From the NCBI RefSeq assembly GCF_021130785.1, contig NW_025777949.1, forward strand, positions 1 through 64,000: 64,000 bases of DNA, in the 5' to 3' direction. This stretch comes from Homalodisca vitripennis (lineage: Eukaryota; Arthropoda; Insecta; Hemiptera; Cicadellidae). The notes beneath the pieces were generated by a model, which saw nothing but the letters and a program-made list of their open reading frames with translations, did no database searches and had not been told where the DNA came from. Both the position numbers and the translations under genes were made by a program. Shown one piece after another: positions 36,901 through 50,210 of the stretch; the stretch's first letter is position 1; every line of letters begins with the position of its first letter.

Positions 36901-39340
36901 AAGTAATTTTATTTTTGTGATACCGTTTCATATAGACAAAAAGTATTAAAATGGCAAATGAAAATTTCTTTTATATTAATTATTACGATTTTATGTAGGA
37001 ATTAAGGCTATTATATACAGAAGTGTTCAAAATTTCCATACTAATGTTCTTCATTACTAATTTTCTTCAAACATTGAAATTTAAATGTATAAAATCTTAG
37101 TGTGATTTGTCAAATACAGCGTGTTTACAAAGTCCCGCACCGGCTTGGTATTTTATGAATGTTTAAAGATAAAGCAATAAAACTTTGAACATTACACACC
37201 CTAATTTATTCTGGTATTTGGCTTTGAATACCTTTTTTTACACAAATTAAAAATAAAGAAAAGCTAGAGTTATGAATGAGGAAATATTTTAGCAACATTG
37301 AATTAAAGACTACAAATTTAAATGTAATCGATTTCAATACACGTACTCTAACGTTTCTTGATACTCTTGACTGGAGCCAATTTTCTATTACACTCACATA
37401 ACACAAAAAGTTAACTGCCACCACAAAACACAATAGGGGAAATATCTTTTGTATCCCTGAAATAAACGATGGTAATAAATTAAAACATTCATTCTGGCAA
37501 CATATTATGTCTTGTTGCTCCATGCCACATTCCTTTAGGAGAGTTTCCTTGGACCCCAGATGAGATCAGGAAACCCAAAACAACTTTGAGGAACTTTAAA
37601 GTACCTCCGCATTCAGTTACGCTCTAAGACAGATTTTCTATTTTTTCACTAGACATGAAATTTTCAAACCAATTACGAAAAGCAATGTTTCCTGGCATTT
37701 CTGATTTAACTAGTAATTCTACGAAAACGGAATCCTGAAAAAACTGCATTGGCTGGATTCTCTATTTGGTATTGTATGTAAGATGTCTGAAGTGATTTAT
37801 TTGTCAGATACTTCTTTAATCCTAGATAAATAAAATGTGGAATATTCAAATTTATTTAATTTTTTAATGCGGTAAGTTCAGGTTAGGATGCAAATAAAAA
37901 GATTATCGTTATTTACCCTCACATTCAATATTATTACAGATAATCTGTTCAAAAAGGGCTAATGCCTTTGAGCCATTACCATTATGTTTCAGTTCACTGA
38001 ATGTGATCATCAAAGCTTTGCTCATAGCCTATAATTTATACTCGGGTAACATTAAATCGTTTCGTACAACTTTTGTATATCATGTCTGGTTCTATTGAAA
38101 AAATAATAATTTAGTTATTTCTACAGTACACTGAAGGTACCTCACGTTTCATGTACTTCATAGTTGATAAACATATCAAAGGTAAGCACGTCTGCTTGAC
38201 AGAGAAATCCTACGTACTTGAAACTTGGTATATCTTTTCGTTTTATAAAAAAAATCTTTGAATTTAGAATAAATTATATAAATTGAGTATTTTTCTGTAT
38301 GCTCGTATTTTAGATAATTCTCGATAGAAATGTCTTAAAGACTTGAAACACAAATTCAATTGTCCTGAACACTAAAAATTTGCTTTACAGCTTCCTCTTA
38401 ATGGAAGGACCTTAAGGTAAAAAAGTGAAAGGACATTCCGTTTGATTGTATGTTCGTCTGTCTGTCTGTCACACAGGTCTTGATACAGAAACATAAGGCT
38501 GTAGAGACACGAAAATTAATCTTTAACTTCCTGTTGAATATTCTATTTTTTTGGGTCAAAAGGTACAATGGGGTTCTTACGTTTATGCCATAAGTCCATT
38601 AGTTATGTGCTTACATTATATCATTTTAAAGTCCACTAGCTTATTAAATGTTGCATTACTAAATTATTCAATTATGAGTTTGATTTATTATAAGTAAGAT
38701 TTACTGTATAGTAGCTATTCTACTTCACGAATACGAAATTATGATTAATACTTTTTTGTATAACAATGAACCAATATGATTAATACGTTTTGCGTGTAAC
38801 AATGAACCAATATTCTCTAGAAATATCTTCAAGAAGACAATCGTAGACTTTATTGTTTTATTAAAGTTAAGTTGATATAACTTTACACTAGGTGATTCCT
38901 TTATTATTTACATTTTATATCTACGTGAGCTTGGTTTTTTTATTAAGAAGGCATTAGTGCGTTTAATGCGGTTAGGAATAGCATTACAAAGAAGGAGTAC
39001 GCTACACCATGTGTGGCGTCGTGCCTCACGCAAAGTACACATAGTGTGTTCGCTCGCAAAGTTTAATCTATAACTCATTTAATCCTCGAGATGTCCTTTT
39101 AAAATTGACTAACTACATAATAAGTTCAAATCGCATATCACTGAACGCACATTGCTCACGAATTTATTAAATTTTTTCTATTTTATCCTTACAATCAAGG
39201 CTATCCATGCGACAAAAGTAACAATATTAGCTAATGCTTAACAAAATTCCAAATATTACAGTTTACCACAATCTAAGCCACTGTGGATCATACAAAAATT
39301 TAGCTTCATGCAAAATTTTAAGTCGAAGGGTAGATTGTTT
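36901..39340. other. AT-rich stretch, mostly unmatched in duplication copy 2
   Basis: No gene is supported; the minus frame at 37206-37523 has no motif. At 37118 TACAGCGTGTTTACAAAGTC resembles one end of a mariner-type element, but no opposite end was found. At 38450-38570 a CGTCTGTCTGTCTGTC segment with AGACACGAAAATTAATC resembles known-type dispersed repeat sequence. Confidence 0.4.
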
Positions 39341-39377
39341 TCAAAATATTTTGCGAACATACATACACAAAGCATGA

Positions 39378-39402
39378 CAGAAAATATATATATATATATA
39401 TA
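39378..39402. repeat. (TA)n microsatellite
   Basis: A short uninterrupted TA run. Confidence 0.85.
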
Positions 39403-39445
39403 TAGTCCAGGCACTCGAGTGATATGGTTCGTTAAAGCTCAGCAA
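39403..39445 (-). repeat. Fragment of the GGCTGAGCGTTAACGAA interspersed family
   Basis: On the minus strand GCTGAGCTTTAACGAA is followed by TATCACTCGAGTGCCTGGA, the start of the family seen at 12684, 14124 and 20574. Only the first 40 or so bases are legible. Confidence 0.5.
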
Positions 39446-41120
39446 ATAACATATTAATAAATATAAAATCCCAGCAATATAAAGTCCCTGTATAGAGCTG
39501 GAATTCATTAAAGCAAAGCAAGTCAGAGTAAAACAGTGTAGACTAAACATTTCCATATGTAGATTGTGGCCTTGTATTATAACAAAACACACAGTTTGAA
39601 ACTTCAAGTAAATTTACATAGCTTCAGAGAAGAAAATGAGCTTTGAGTTGTTTATACAAATGTTCATTAATTATTGAATTATAAGAATTCTATGTTATGT
39701 CACGAATCTATCTAAAGAAAAACATTTTTCTATTATAAAGCCAATAACTGACTATTCTTTAAGATTATATAGCTTAGTATCTTAATATAATTGATTTTAA
39801 AGATTTACAGTTAATATTTTTCAAGTAGTTATCTTGCACGTCTTTTAACTGAAATTTCGTCTGAAATTAGCCAATTTATTGCATTGAACAGGTTAACATC
39901 ATAACACCAACACACACACAACAAAAAATATTACATTTCGTTTCATTAAAAATGATAAGAAGGAAACAGATTTTTATTGAGTGAATAGTGTATGACGAAA
40001 ATCTCCCGTAACTATTCCTTTTAGTAGCAAGACTGTAATTACTCCAATAGATTTCATTAAATGTTGTTAATTGAGGTTAATTTATACTATATACTGTAAT
40101 CTTTCTGTTTTATGTCAATGAAAAATTAATGATGGACTAATGAGAGAGGGAGATATACTTACACCAAAATAATTGTAATAAATCGTATCCTTTTATTGTT
40201 TTAATAAATAGAAAATTAAAGAATTTATTATTGCATTTGTAAAGTACACGATTGGAGTTGTAAATGTGATGTTAATTGGCAGACATACATTGGATGGCGT
40301 AATTACATAAAACCACCATGCCATAATTACAGCAATTAGTCTTGAAACACATATACAGGCATTCATGTCATTCACAGCCAGTATACATGCACAGCAAAAT
40401 ATACAGACCAAGTATACTAATTTGAGCATCTGTATATAAACGTACAAGTAACTTTCCAGTTGTCAATCTTCGAAGAATACACTCAAACTACAAGTTTATA
40501 ACCATAATTTTAGACACGCCTAATGCCTATGTCATGTTATGTTATGTTGGGTGTAGAAAGAGAAACGGAAAATACGTCGAGTGTAATACGTAGATTCAGT
40601 CGATGAAAATAGTTTTCCTCTTTCCTTGCACGTTTTTCTAAAACAAATGATCTATTATGGAACTTCTATGAGTATCCTAACCACAGTGTTTTTAATATAT
40701 TCTTCTCCTTGTCTCTAGTAGCTCATTGATATTTTTCAAAATATGTATACATTTAAATATATATGTATAAATACCACCAGAATTTCCGATATCTAAAAAA
40801 AGACCTTTTATAGCAGTTTCCAATATGGTATAATGGTTTGTGGCAGATGCCAAATAAATTAGTTAATACTCTTTAAGTTCCTTCTCTGCTGTTCACGTTG
40901 GAAGTCAAGTCACGTGGGAATATAGGTTTCATGAAATTTTCGTTCTTGGGAAAAAGTATCTAAGCGGTGGTGATCTTTGGTAATGTATTGTACAAAAAAC
41001 AGCATAACATTATGACATGAGAAAAAAATATTAATAATAGTATATTTAGTTAATTAATTTGGTAGTTTACCCAACATATAAAAACTTTTAGTTTAAAATA
41101 CTCATTTCAATCATTTTAAA

Positions 41121-42350
41121 CAGTATTTACTAATTTAATCGATTTTCCACTTATTTAACACCTTGAACCAAGATGTAAAGCAAATGTAAAACCTCTATTT
41201 TAATTATGGTTATACAAAGATGTAAACAAACATTTATAAAATATTTCCCAAATTTTAGTTTTTATTTATCATAAATTACGCATTTAGGTAGGCACATTGC
41301 AATAGCTTTCCTTCTTCTCTTCTACTCAAAATTTATTTTAAATCGAATTATATAAAAACATTAAATCTTATTAGATAAAAACAGTACGTTTCTCTCCATT
41401 CCTTAATTGCTCAGGGAGAAATAAAAATGAAAAAGGATTTTGAGAATCGTAAAAAAATTTTAATGAAAATTATGAATCACATTCTCTTTAAACATATGAC
41501 TAAGCGGAGCAATAAAATAATAATTGAAAAATGCATTATTTTGTAGTAATAATGCTCTGATATCCGATTAATTATACATTAAAGTAATCTAATAGATAAA
41601 TTTGGTAATTGCTGCAGTTTTTTTTTACAAACTACACTCTTATATTTTAAACTTTAATCTTTTTGTCATAATTTCCCACTGTCTTTTAAATAAAATTATC
41701 TCTCCTTTTAATATTTCACTTATTGCTAATATATCTATGTTGGTAACTTATAATTTATTATAGAATATTACCACCTGATTTAACAACAACTGTTATGCGA
41801 TCGTTTTATCGCTTACTATTGTAGTTGCAGCGCTGAATTTCAAATGCTTATTCTGAATAAAAAACAAAATGCAGTCACTAGGTTATAATTTGTGGCTGCT
41901 GAGAGATTTTCAGATTGGTCCTAGCATAAATTATGATGTGATCTTCAGACTCTGGACGGGCAATTTTATAGAGGAAAAATGATTTTCAATAACTAAAACG
42001 TACTGAAAATTTCATAGAAAACATTTACTGAAACTTTGGAAAACCCCAACTGATATAGAAAAAACCTAAAAAAGGCTGTTAATTTTTTCAAATTTTCTGC
42101 TATATTTTTAAGAAATACTCATTTAAATGTAATTTTATCACTTATCACTGTTTGTCTATACACTTCACTTGACTGTGAATTTCAACTGACTTAATGCATT
42201 TAGCACAATGTCAAAAAATACCTGCAGGTACTACTTCACAGTCGATGGAAACGTCACTTGACATTAAGCATTTGAAACTAAAGCATTTTAAATACGCATT
42301 AATAGTTGCGAAAACGTTATATTTTCAAAAATTGCTTTTTTTGCTTTCAT
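41121..42350. other. AT-rich non-coding stretch
   Basis: Nothing recognisable. Confidence 0.4.
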
Positions 42351-42479
42351 AACAGGTAAAGTTAGACCGCAGCAGCCGCGGAATTTCAAAACGGGAATTA
42401 CTTAATAAACGCGCCGTGGTAAGAATATAAAGTAAAAATAACAATGTATATCACTATTTATACTGAGCCGGGGCTCAGT

Positions 42480-42742
42480 TTGGACATTTTTTGTCTATTA
42501 TTTTTTCCCACCTCGGCCACTTTTGTCAGTCGGTGGGGGAGTGACCGTATTGATTATTTTCTGCCTGGATGGACTGATTGGTCGAGGTCAGTGGTTGACC
42601 TTGACTGATTCTGACCAGCTGTTTACCGGCAGCGGCTACTGTTCGGAGCGGTCGGACACGTTTCGGCAGAGGCGACGTGATTCTCTGGCTGTTCACTGCT
42701 CGTCCTGATGCCCATGGCTGGCTAACTCTTCTACTTTCGCAG
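42480..42742 (+). other. GC-richer leader-like segment ending in a donor site
   Basis: TTTTGTCAGTCGGTG at about 42520 resembles an insect initiator (TCAGT). About 210 bp of GC-rich sequence follows, with a 61-codon frame (42523-42708) that shows no motif. The segment ends with a good donor, TTTCGCAG|GTAAATG, at 42742/42743, which could join the acceptor TATTTCTCAG at 43635. It could be an untranslated first exon of a host gene or the leader of the LTR element that follows. Confidence 0.3.
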
Positions 42743-43533
42743 GTAAATGTTTTTCTCTTTCTCTCTCTTAACTTTATATTAATTGGCGGTTTTTCTCTCC
42801 CACGCAGACATATATTTTCGTAGTTTAGTTAAATGTAGCTTATTTATTATTTTGTATATTGTGTTCCTTGGGTACGTTTTCGTGTCGCTAAGTGTTTCTA
42901 TCCTGTCCTTTCGTACGTTCTAAATTTTGTTACTTTATTTAACTATGCCAGTTAAGTTTATTATATTTTTGCACTAGTGCTTTCTACTGATCCGTTTGGC
43001 GAACGGAAATTATTTATTTAGTAATCACCTTGTATTTATTTAGTGTAAGCGAGACGGTACAGACTTTGCAAATTTTGTTACCTCGTGTTTTGTGTTGCGT
43101 GCAAAATTGGGTGGCAACATTCATGATTTTCCATTTTATTGTTTAACTAATTAATTGCCTTATAGTAGCGTGAACGGATCATAATTTAATTATTGTTATT
43201 TGGGAAAATAAATGTACTGTTATTATTTTTAAATTACATAATTATTATTAGGCCTACCTTACAATCAATATTCTAGAATAATTAAAATACAGTAAATTAT
43301 TGTTACAAGTAAATGTTACCAAGCTGAATAATTTAGTATGGCTGTTCTAGCCTATAAGTAAATGTTTAAATATTTGAAAATTTGTGTTTTGTACGTAATA
43401 TTTAATATTGTCACCAAGTAGTGTATTTTTATAGTACTTGGTGTCTTGAGTTATTTTTGGGAAATAGTCTTTTGATACTTAAAATGTACTATTAGTTACA
43501 GATGGTTATTTTTAATTGTTAAATTTAAATATT

Positions 43534-43543
43534 TTATATATAT

Positions 43544-43596
<53 letters not shown>
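43534..43596. repeat. (TA)n microsatellite
   Basis: A TA run with one AAATA interruption at about 43556. Confidence 0.95.
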
Positions 43597-43597
<1 letters not shown>

Positions 43598-43635
43598 TTT
43601 GTGGCAAACATAATTAAGTTTTTATTATTTCTCAG

Positions 43636-43933
43636 GTTGCAATAACATTTTTCTAAATATCTACTGGTTTATGTTGGGATTCAATAGGTCCCCCGTGAGT
43701 GCCGTCAACAGACTGGTGCGGCGAGTCTGCCCAATGGTAACAACACTGAAACCAAAATTGAATGCCCGCGCCCTGCCAGCGCCTACTGTACCGGCATCCA
43801 ACTGGAGTGTCTGTGCTCCTATTCGTCTTGAACAAGGTTGGATCCAAAATGTTTTTCCTTCTTCTTCTTGTACCGAACTTGAGAGGATTGGGTAATATGG
43901 AGCGCTGCCAGATATTACATCTGGAGGAGGGCC
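43636..43933 (+). pseudogene. Possible LTR-retrotransposon pol 3' end with polypurine tract
   Basis: After an acceptor-like TATTTCTCAG, a frame runs from about 43671 to TAA 43893-43895. Its VNRLVRRVCPMVTTLKP resembles the (R)PVRRLCPL-type tail at the end of pol in insect BEL/Pao- or gypsy-type elements. About 25 nt beyond the stop is a purine-rich GGAGGAGGG (43923-43931), immediately followed by CCAGTGTTAAGC, where a 3' LTR could begin. The rest of pol is absent. A host exon remains possible, because the protein segment is short and the resemblance is to a weak motif. Confidence 0.35.
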
Positions 43934-44620
43934 AGTGTTAAGCTACCTAGTATTTATTTAGTTTAGGGACATGATCTGTAGGGGAGGATTTCACCTTTAA
44001 TTCGGATTCGTGGATGCAACTAAGCCCCCGCCTCCATCGAAAATCGGCTTTAAATATTTTTTTTTAATTTTTGGCTACAAACTTGAAACAAAATTACTTT
44101 TTAAAAATAGTGGGCCTATAAATTCCACAACCTTTTTCCCTCCCCTCAGTTTATAATAATTACCAGTTAAAAATGTTATATTTTACTATTTCCGTACCTG
44201 AAATCATGTTATTTTATATACCAAATTTCTATTTATTATGTTATTTATATTATATTATTTATTTATTATGTTATTGTTTCTATTTATTATGTTATTGTCA
44301 ATATTGGAATTCTATTTATTTTTGTTATTTAGTTTTAAGTTACGCGGTGCACCGTGGGCTGCAGTTTAAATATTTTATTTTAATTTGTAGGCAAGGGGAT
44401 TCATTTTATTGTATTTTGTGTAATAATGTTTGCCACCTAATTATATCATGTACTGGAAGTTTTGTCTCTCTTTTGTCTCTTACCACTAGTGGCATGTGGT
44501 TGTTTTTTTTATGCTTTGCTCCGAGATTGGGAGGGGCGCGCTTCCGAGACCTCCTGTTGCGGTTTGAAAAGACTTCCGGTGAAGTCTATTTTCGCTAACT
44601 CGGGATAATACTTATACGGG
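43934..44620 (+). mobile_element. Candidate 3' LTR
   Basis: Starts with TGTTAAGCTACC right after the purine-rich tract at 43923-43931 and continues through a simple TTTATTATG-rich region into a GC-rich stretch (44480-44600) resembling a promoter or R region. No second LTR was found between 41 and 43.6 kb, and the 3' boundary is a guess. The 141-codon frame at 44173-44598 is a by-product of the simple repeat. Confidence 0.3.
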
Positions 44621-45590
44621 TTTCACTTTCAAATGTTTTAATTAAATTTATTATAATAGTTTTGTTGACTAGAACGTATATTATCATACTAAAATATAAA
44701 ATACAGCAAAGCCTATTATAGTAAATGCAATTAATAATATACAGTAACATATGCTTTTATAACGGAAAGATCATATTTTTAAGTTGTAATTCAGTGAAAT
44801 AATTCTAGATATTATGATTTGATATTAAAACATTGCACGTGATATTATAATTATTATTATGTACTATAAAGATTCCCAGTGATTTTTATGGATATTTAAA
44901 TACCAACTTTACATACGTATAGCTTAAGATCATGCTGTTCAATAGAAGAGAGTTCTGCTAAATAAGTTTTTTTTTAATTATACAAAGAGATTGCTGACAA
45001 AATAAATCTATTCATGTAACAGTTCTGAAATTAAACTAAAAATAAATTAGTATCCGTACATGATGATTTCGTTGGCTTTCAACCAAAATTTCGTTCGTAT
45101 GCATGTAAACGTTGCTATATAACTACTGAAGTTAGGAGTAAATATTTGCTAAAACTTATAGTTAGGAAATAAAGTGGAATATACCAGTAATGAATTGGTA
45201 TATTCATTATATACTCATCGCAATCTCCTGTTATTTTTATTTTAATACGTACATTTATAAAGCCAGCAGCACAATTAAATATGCAAAAAGAGACATTAGG
45301 ACAAACAAGGTAACACAGATTTTAGTGCCACAAAGGTATATTTCTTTGTGCATACCTCTCTTAGCGAGTAGTATTTGTAAAACAATACTAGCGTGTCGTG
45401 TAAAAATTAATTCTCACATTAGAACTGCAGCTTGAAATTAAACCTAAAGGATAACATTAGTCTGAATTCAGTTATTACAGCACCAGAAGTGTGCGAGATC
45501 GGAATACAGAATAAGTTTATGTTACTTGGGCAATATTGCTTGGTGTTACTGAACTTAAATCAGCATTAACAATATAAATTTGTTGCTATC
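44621..45590. other. AT-rich non-coding stretch
   Basis: Nothing recognisable. Confidence 0.4.
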
Positions 45591-45595
45591 GACTA

Positions 45596-45790
45596 CCAAC
45601 GGACCGGACAGAATATTATTGGGAGATATCGGTCAGGCGGCGAGACAGACAAAAGACGGAACTTTGGCATTTTGATTATAAAATCAATGGATTTCTCCAT
45701 AGTAACAAAAGGAGTCTGTATACCAAATTTCATATCTATACGAATTTTATTCCAAGGATGTCATACAAGCGGGCTAAAAAAAGGGAAAGA
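45596..45790. repeat. Dispersed repeat fragment (GACAGACAAAAGACGGAACTT type)
   Basis: GGCGAGACAGACAAAAGACGG, then ACTTTGGCATTTTGAT and ACCAAATTTCATATCTATACG, resemble the SINE or LINE 3' sequence commonly dispersed in insect genomes. A related CTGTCTGTC-type stretch occurs on the other strand at about 38455. No coding frame. Confidence 0.4.
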
Positions 45791-47755
45791 AATGAACAAT
45801 GTCCTGGAGGTCTTTAATAATGAGTATGGTAATTAATTACTTATCTAAGGAATTCCAATCTTTGCTTAAATTCGCATAATTAAAATCTCATATGTTAATA
45901 CATTTTGGAATCAGCATAACAATCTATGAGATCGAGTACTGTAAATATGCGTATTAATTTAATTTAGTAGTAATTACTCTCGTGGTTTTAGCCTTTTGTT
46001 TATAGTGTTTTAATGCTTCACCATTGTTCGTGCCATATTTTTATAAGTATAAATTAATTATCCAAAAATTTTTAAAGCGCAAAAGAATTGCGACATTGAT
46101 TATATAAAACAATGCCGTTTTATGGGTAGGACATCTGGAAATAAAAGAAAAAATTTACTTGGTAACTCAAAATCATCAGACTATCCTATCGCTATTATTT
46201 GTAATAATAATTTTATTGGATTCCAACTTCCATTCTTATAGTAATAATGTTATTGTAACCCCAACTGTCGTAGAAAAACGTTCCATTACAAATTTTGTTT
46301 TAGTTCAAAGACAACTACCATAACAGGAATTAGTATGATACATTTGTAGATTATATTGATCGTAAATAGCAAAAAAATCCTTTTACTTTTTTAAATAAAT
46401 ACATTAACTGAGGTTCTAAAGTCGATTTCAAAGCGGGGAAGCACAATTTCATTGGGTAGGTTGGGTTTACATATGAAGTTCTTATAAAATGTACATACCC
46501 TATAATGTTACCTTTACCAAACATAATAAAGCAATATATTGTTTTGATATTTTCCCAGAAAATCTAAAGTTTTCTGTTGCACAACCAATGAGATTGGCAA
46601 AAACTGAGATTTATTATTATATGTTAATCAGTTCGTTTTAATCCTTTGTTAAGGAGTGAGAGATGATAATTCTGGCAATAAAGCAAGGATAATTTGTTCT
46701 CTTGACTGCATTTGATTTAGTTTATAAAAAAGAACATTTAATTTTTAGCGCTGTTAATGTAGTCATGAAGACCGTTTTTGGACCTTGTCTGAATCGCATT
46801 TTCAGTTTTATAGACTTTGAGTTGCCCTAGACTCCGTCCTGTGTCAACCATTAATTTATTTAGGGACATGTGGAAGGCTTTTACTTCTATCCTTACTATT
46901 CCGGGTATCTACAGAATACCTGTATATTTATCTTTAAAAATATCTATTCTTCATAAAAGACCTTCCATGAGTGTAAAGTGGTATAGACTGACACCTCGAA
47001 AAATACATGCATTATTTGTTTCTATGGCTCCGCATATGCTCCAATTTTTTACCAGAAATACGAGGTCCAACTCAAAATACTTTAAAAAAAGATAAAACCA
47101 TAGTTGCTTATGAGATTTCCCTACTATATATAACACATTTTGACAGAATGCACTGGTACGTGAATTATACTAGGTGATTTAATTGAATATTATTTTTTAT
47201 GTATGACCTATTTATTGTAGAATATAGTTTAATGAATACAGAACTAACTACTTCGGATTCGGAATTTGTTTAGAGTGATTGTCTTTCATTACGTTGGTAA
47301 ACATTCCAGTCAACTATTAATTAAGATACTTGAACTATGTAAAAAAGATTACTGGCTTCTTCAAAACAATTGAGAATGTAAGGCGTTCCAACAACGTAAC
47401 GCTTAGCAACTTGCTGATAATTGTAAAACTACACAGCTCTGATAACATCACAATTTGTGTGTATGTCTGCTTTGGGGGAGACATAGACATATCTTTATTT
47501 TATGAATAAAGGTACATAAATTGGGGTACATATCAATCATCAATAAGTTTATAAATAAGTCAGCAATCTAATGAAAATAACCTCTATTACGCGCTGACAA
47601 GAATTCCTGCATATGGGAAAAATTCCCCTCAACGACAAATATTCTCATACATTTACTAAAGCCCCTATATATTCAGCTTTTTAGTGCATTTTTGACTTAT
47701 AGATAAATATTGATTTAAATGAGAGATTTAATTATCAGAAGGAACCCTTGTATTA
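45791..47755. other. AT-rich non-coding stretch
   Basis: The open frame 46817-47095 has no motif and ordinary intergenic composition. Confidence 0.4.
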
Positions 47756-47759
47756 TTTT

Positions 47760-48540
47760 AGTAGATTTAAAGTATTGAAGACGCGTACAGCTTCTTCTTT
47801 ACCGCACCAAGAAGAACATTTAAGCCTGTGGAGAACCACCTACGACATCAATTCCATAAGTCATGGTGGATAGACATAATTATAATAGACCATAGTAACT
47901 CATTGAGATGGAAATGAGGTTTCAATGTCCTGTCAGCGCCACATATGCGACTTAACCTACTGCAAATACGGAATGCATGTGGGACAACACAACCCACTGT
48001 CCACATTAATGCCCAAAAACTTAATACTCTTATTACAGAATTTAATTCAGTTTCAACTATTGAAACTCACTCTGAGTAATTGTTTCACGTTTTTTATTGC
48101 AATAGGACTTATTTGTGATCAACTGAGGATTCTTATAAGATAACCAGCTCATTAGCGTTCATACTGGTTCCTTGAATCTGCCGTGTAAATTGATATGATG
48201 ACCTCCAAAAAAGAAGAATGTGTAATACGTGTATAAAATACGATTTTGAAAGATGTGCAACACTATAATTAAGTAAATAACGAAAATCAATGATCCAAGG
48301 ATACTGCCTAATTGTAAGGATGGTAAGGATTTGCATACCACGTGTTCCGGTCGCATCTTTGAAACCTTTAAGAATTTCATCCTGTTAGAAACCCTATCGA
48401 ATGCTTTAACAAAACTACCGATTATACAGGGCTGGTTCGCACTACTCAAGATTAGATAATAAAAGCAAAACTGCTTGTGTAGTTGAGTATTTGTTTTAAA
48501 GCTATATTGATTCTGAATCAGGATTTTTTATCTAGATTAT
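47760..48540 (-). pseudogene. CR1/Jockey-like LINE fragment (RT centre to C-terminus)
   Basis: Read downward from 48540: a QYGFKTN-like block with TTQA, FVKAFDRVSN (motif A region, about 48400), LQLGSILGSLIFVIYL (motif B, about 48290), then a decayed YADD region (LYTYYTFFFFGGHHINLHG, about 48200), and further down FWALMWTVG..CSRLSRICGA with ..LKPHFHLNELLW (about 47880-48010), matching FLGINVDS..L and the palm-thumb region. Several frame changes and loss of the catalytic YADD Asp pair show that it is dead. The plus-strand frame 47925-48143 is its antisense shadow. Confidence 0.75.
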
Positions 48541-48544
48541 CAAA

Positions 48545-49809
48545 TAACCTCAAATAGATAGCTTTCACCAACACATTTTAACAAATACTATGAAGAAAAC
48601 TAGGCTTGCAGTTGACGTCTCTTTTCTCTCCCAAATTAAATATGCTAACAAGCCTCCAGTGTTGCAAACGTTAGGAAAAATTAATGAAGTAATTTATGCA
48701 TAACAGATGGACTAGTGGAGCAATGATGACTGTGCAAATTTCTGTCAGAAGAAAACTAGAAATTCTATCAGGTCTTTCATTTTAAAGAAAAGAGCGCTTG
48801 TTAAATTTCACCAGAATTAACGGGAGACTAATACAAGAATGAACAACAATTCATAGTGTGATGCTGAATATAATTTGGGGTAACATTTCATGATATGTCA
48901 GAAAGATTTTAAAATGATTGCTGTAAACCTTCATGTTACAAATAATGTTTTTCTGAACAAATGAAAAAGGTAGTGGAAATAAAAGTATATATTTCATGTA
49001 TTGTGTGTTTTTATAAACTAGTGTCATAATTAAAGTTATAAAATTTGATTATACTACAAGTATAAATAAAATGGTTCCTACAGCAATTTATTGTTGGATG
49101 TCCATACATGAAATACCGTTGGAAAAACGAACTATAATCTAAACAAATGAAGTGTATTTAAAAATTATCAACACTTTTACAATCTAGAACTTTAAAAAAA
49201 TACTTTATGGGAATACGGAAATCCATAATTTACTACAATATAGCCTTATAGAAATCATTGCCAAAATATAAAAATCATAAAGCCAAAACGATATTATTAA
49301 AATTATAAAATATTAGAAACATGATTGAAAAATATCTCAAGCTTTACAAGTCATAAATAAAAAATACTTGAGCAGGAGTGTGTTATAATTATTAAACGTA
49401 ACATTAAGCCTATTTATAAATCGTTTTCAAACCTTTTTATTAGACAATATTTCGCATACCACAATTTATAAGATTTACTTAGTACTGTATAGCCACCGTA
49501 GAATAAGAACAATATTGAACCTTTAAACAGCTGCAATTTGTATTGAATAAATATTTATAAACTACTCTATTAGAATATAAGATACTTTTGGTAATGAATT
49601 TGATTAAGTTGTTGAAAATTAATTTCCACTAAATTTTTGGATATTTTGAGGAATACTTGGTAAAACACCTAAGTTGTATTTATAAATTGTAATCATCCTG
49701 TAGGTTTTTAGCTACCACAAATATCAAAACCTTCAGGAAATTTAATTCAATGTTAAATAATACATTAATGCAAACCGTAAATATATCTCAGTGCATTCCA
49801 GTTACTTAC
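48545..49809. other. AT-rich non-coding stretch
   Basis: A downstream exon for the minus-strand gene at 49810 was sought here and not found. Confidence 0.4.
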
Positions 49810-50210
49810 GAAGGTTTGCATTGACCTGTCTGTGCTTCATATTCATTCTCCATCCGCCTTTTTGCTAGAATAGAATTTTGATGACATATCATATCCATTT
49901 GATCTATAGCTTTTTCATTCTTAGTGACTCTTCCCTGGTAAAACCTTTTTAGCGACTTAAACTTTTCACTCCAGCAACTCCCAAACTATTTAAAGACTTT
50001 ACACCTTGCAATGTTTCTTAGATTGAAATAAGCTAAATCCTCAACAAAAACAAGTTTATACCTGTTTAGTGGCTTATTCGGGTTTTCTGTGCTGCCATGT
50101 AAAAATTTCTTGGGAAGCTCTCCATACCAAGGCTTTCTTTCAGACATGGCTGTAACCGGTATGTGAAAATGTTCATAATGATAATAAATATCCTGGTTCA
50201 TTTTTGATAT
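49810..50210 (-). pseudogene. Host-like exon of unknown function with one in-frame TAG
   Basis: On the minus strand an acceptor-like AAATTCTAG precedes 50210, then ATATCAAAAATG gives a start at 50201-50199. The frame reads MNQDIYYHYEHFHIPVTAMS, KPWYGELPKKFLHG, NKPLNRYKLVFVEDLAY, reaches a TAG at 49988-49986, and continues in the same frame with FGSCWSEKFKSLKRFYQGRV, KAIDQMDMICHQN and RRMENEYEAQTGQCKP to an excellent donor TTC|GTAAGT at 49810/49809. It is protein-like on both sides of the TAG (Trp, Cys and charged residues, no low complexity), so a CAG-to-TAG change in a real exon is likely. I do not recognise the family. No neighbouring exon was found. It could be a recent pseudogene, a null allele or a sequencing error. 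Confidence 0.5.

Larger units (their letters stand above)
39341..41120 (+). repeat. Segmental duplication copy 1, distal block
   Basis: Matches 59500-61090: GTCAGAGTAAAACAGTGTAGACTAAA (39511), TAGATTGTGG..CTTGTATTA (39560), GCATTCATGTCAT (40359), CTGCTGTTCACGTTG (40887) with CACGTGGGAA, GTAATGTATTGTACAA (40979) and TTTACCCAACATATA (41066). The homology fades near 41100. Confidence 0.75.

Noticed and set aside
37110..37160. Mariner-type terminus (TACAGCGTGTTTACAAAGTC)
   Set aside because: No opposite terminus or transposase remnant within several kb; kept only as a note.
44173..44598. 141-codon + strand frame with hydrophobic repeats
   Set aside because: Arises from a TTTATTATG-type simple repeat; no membrane-protein family recognised.
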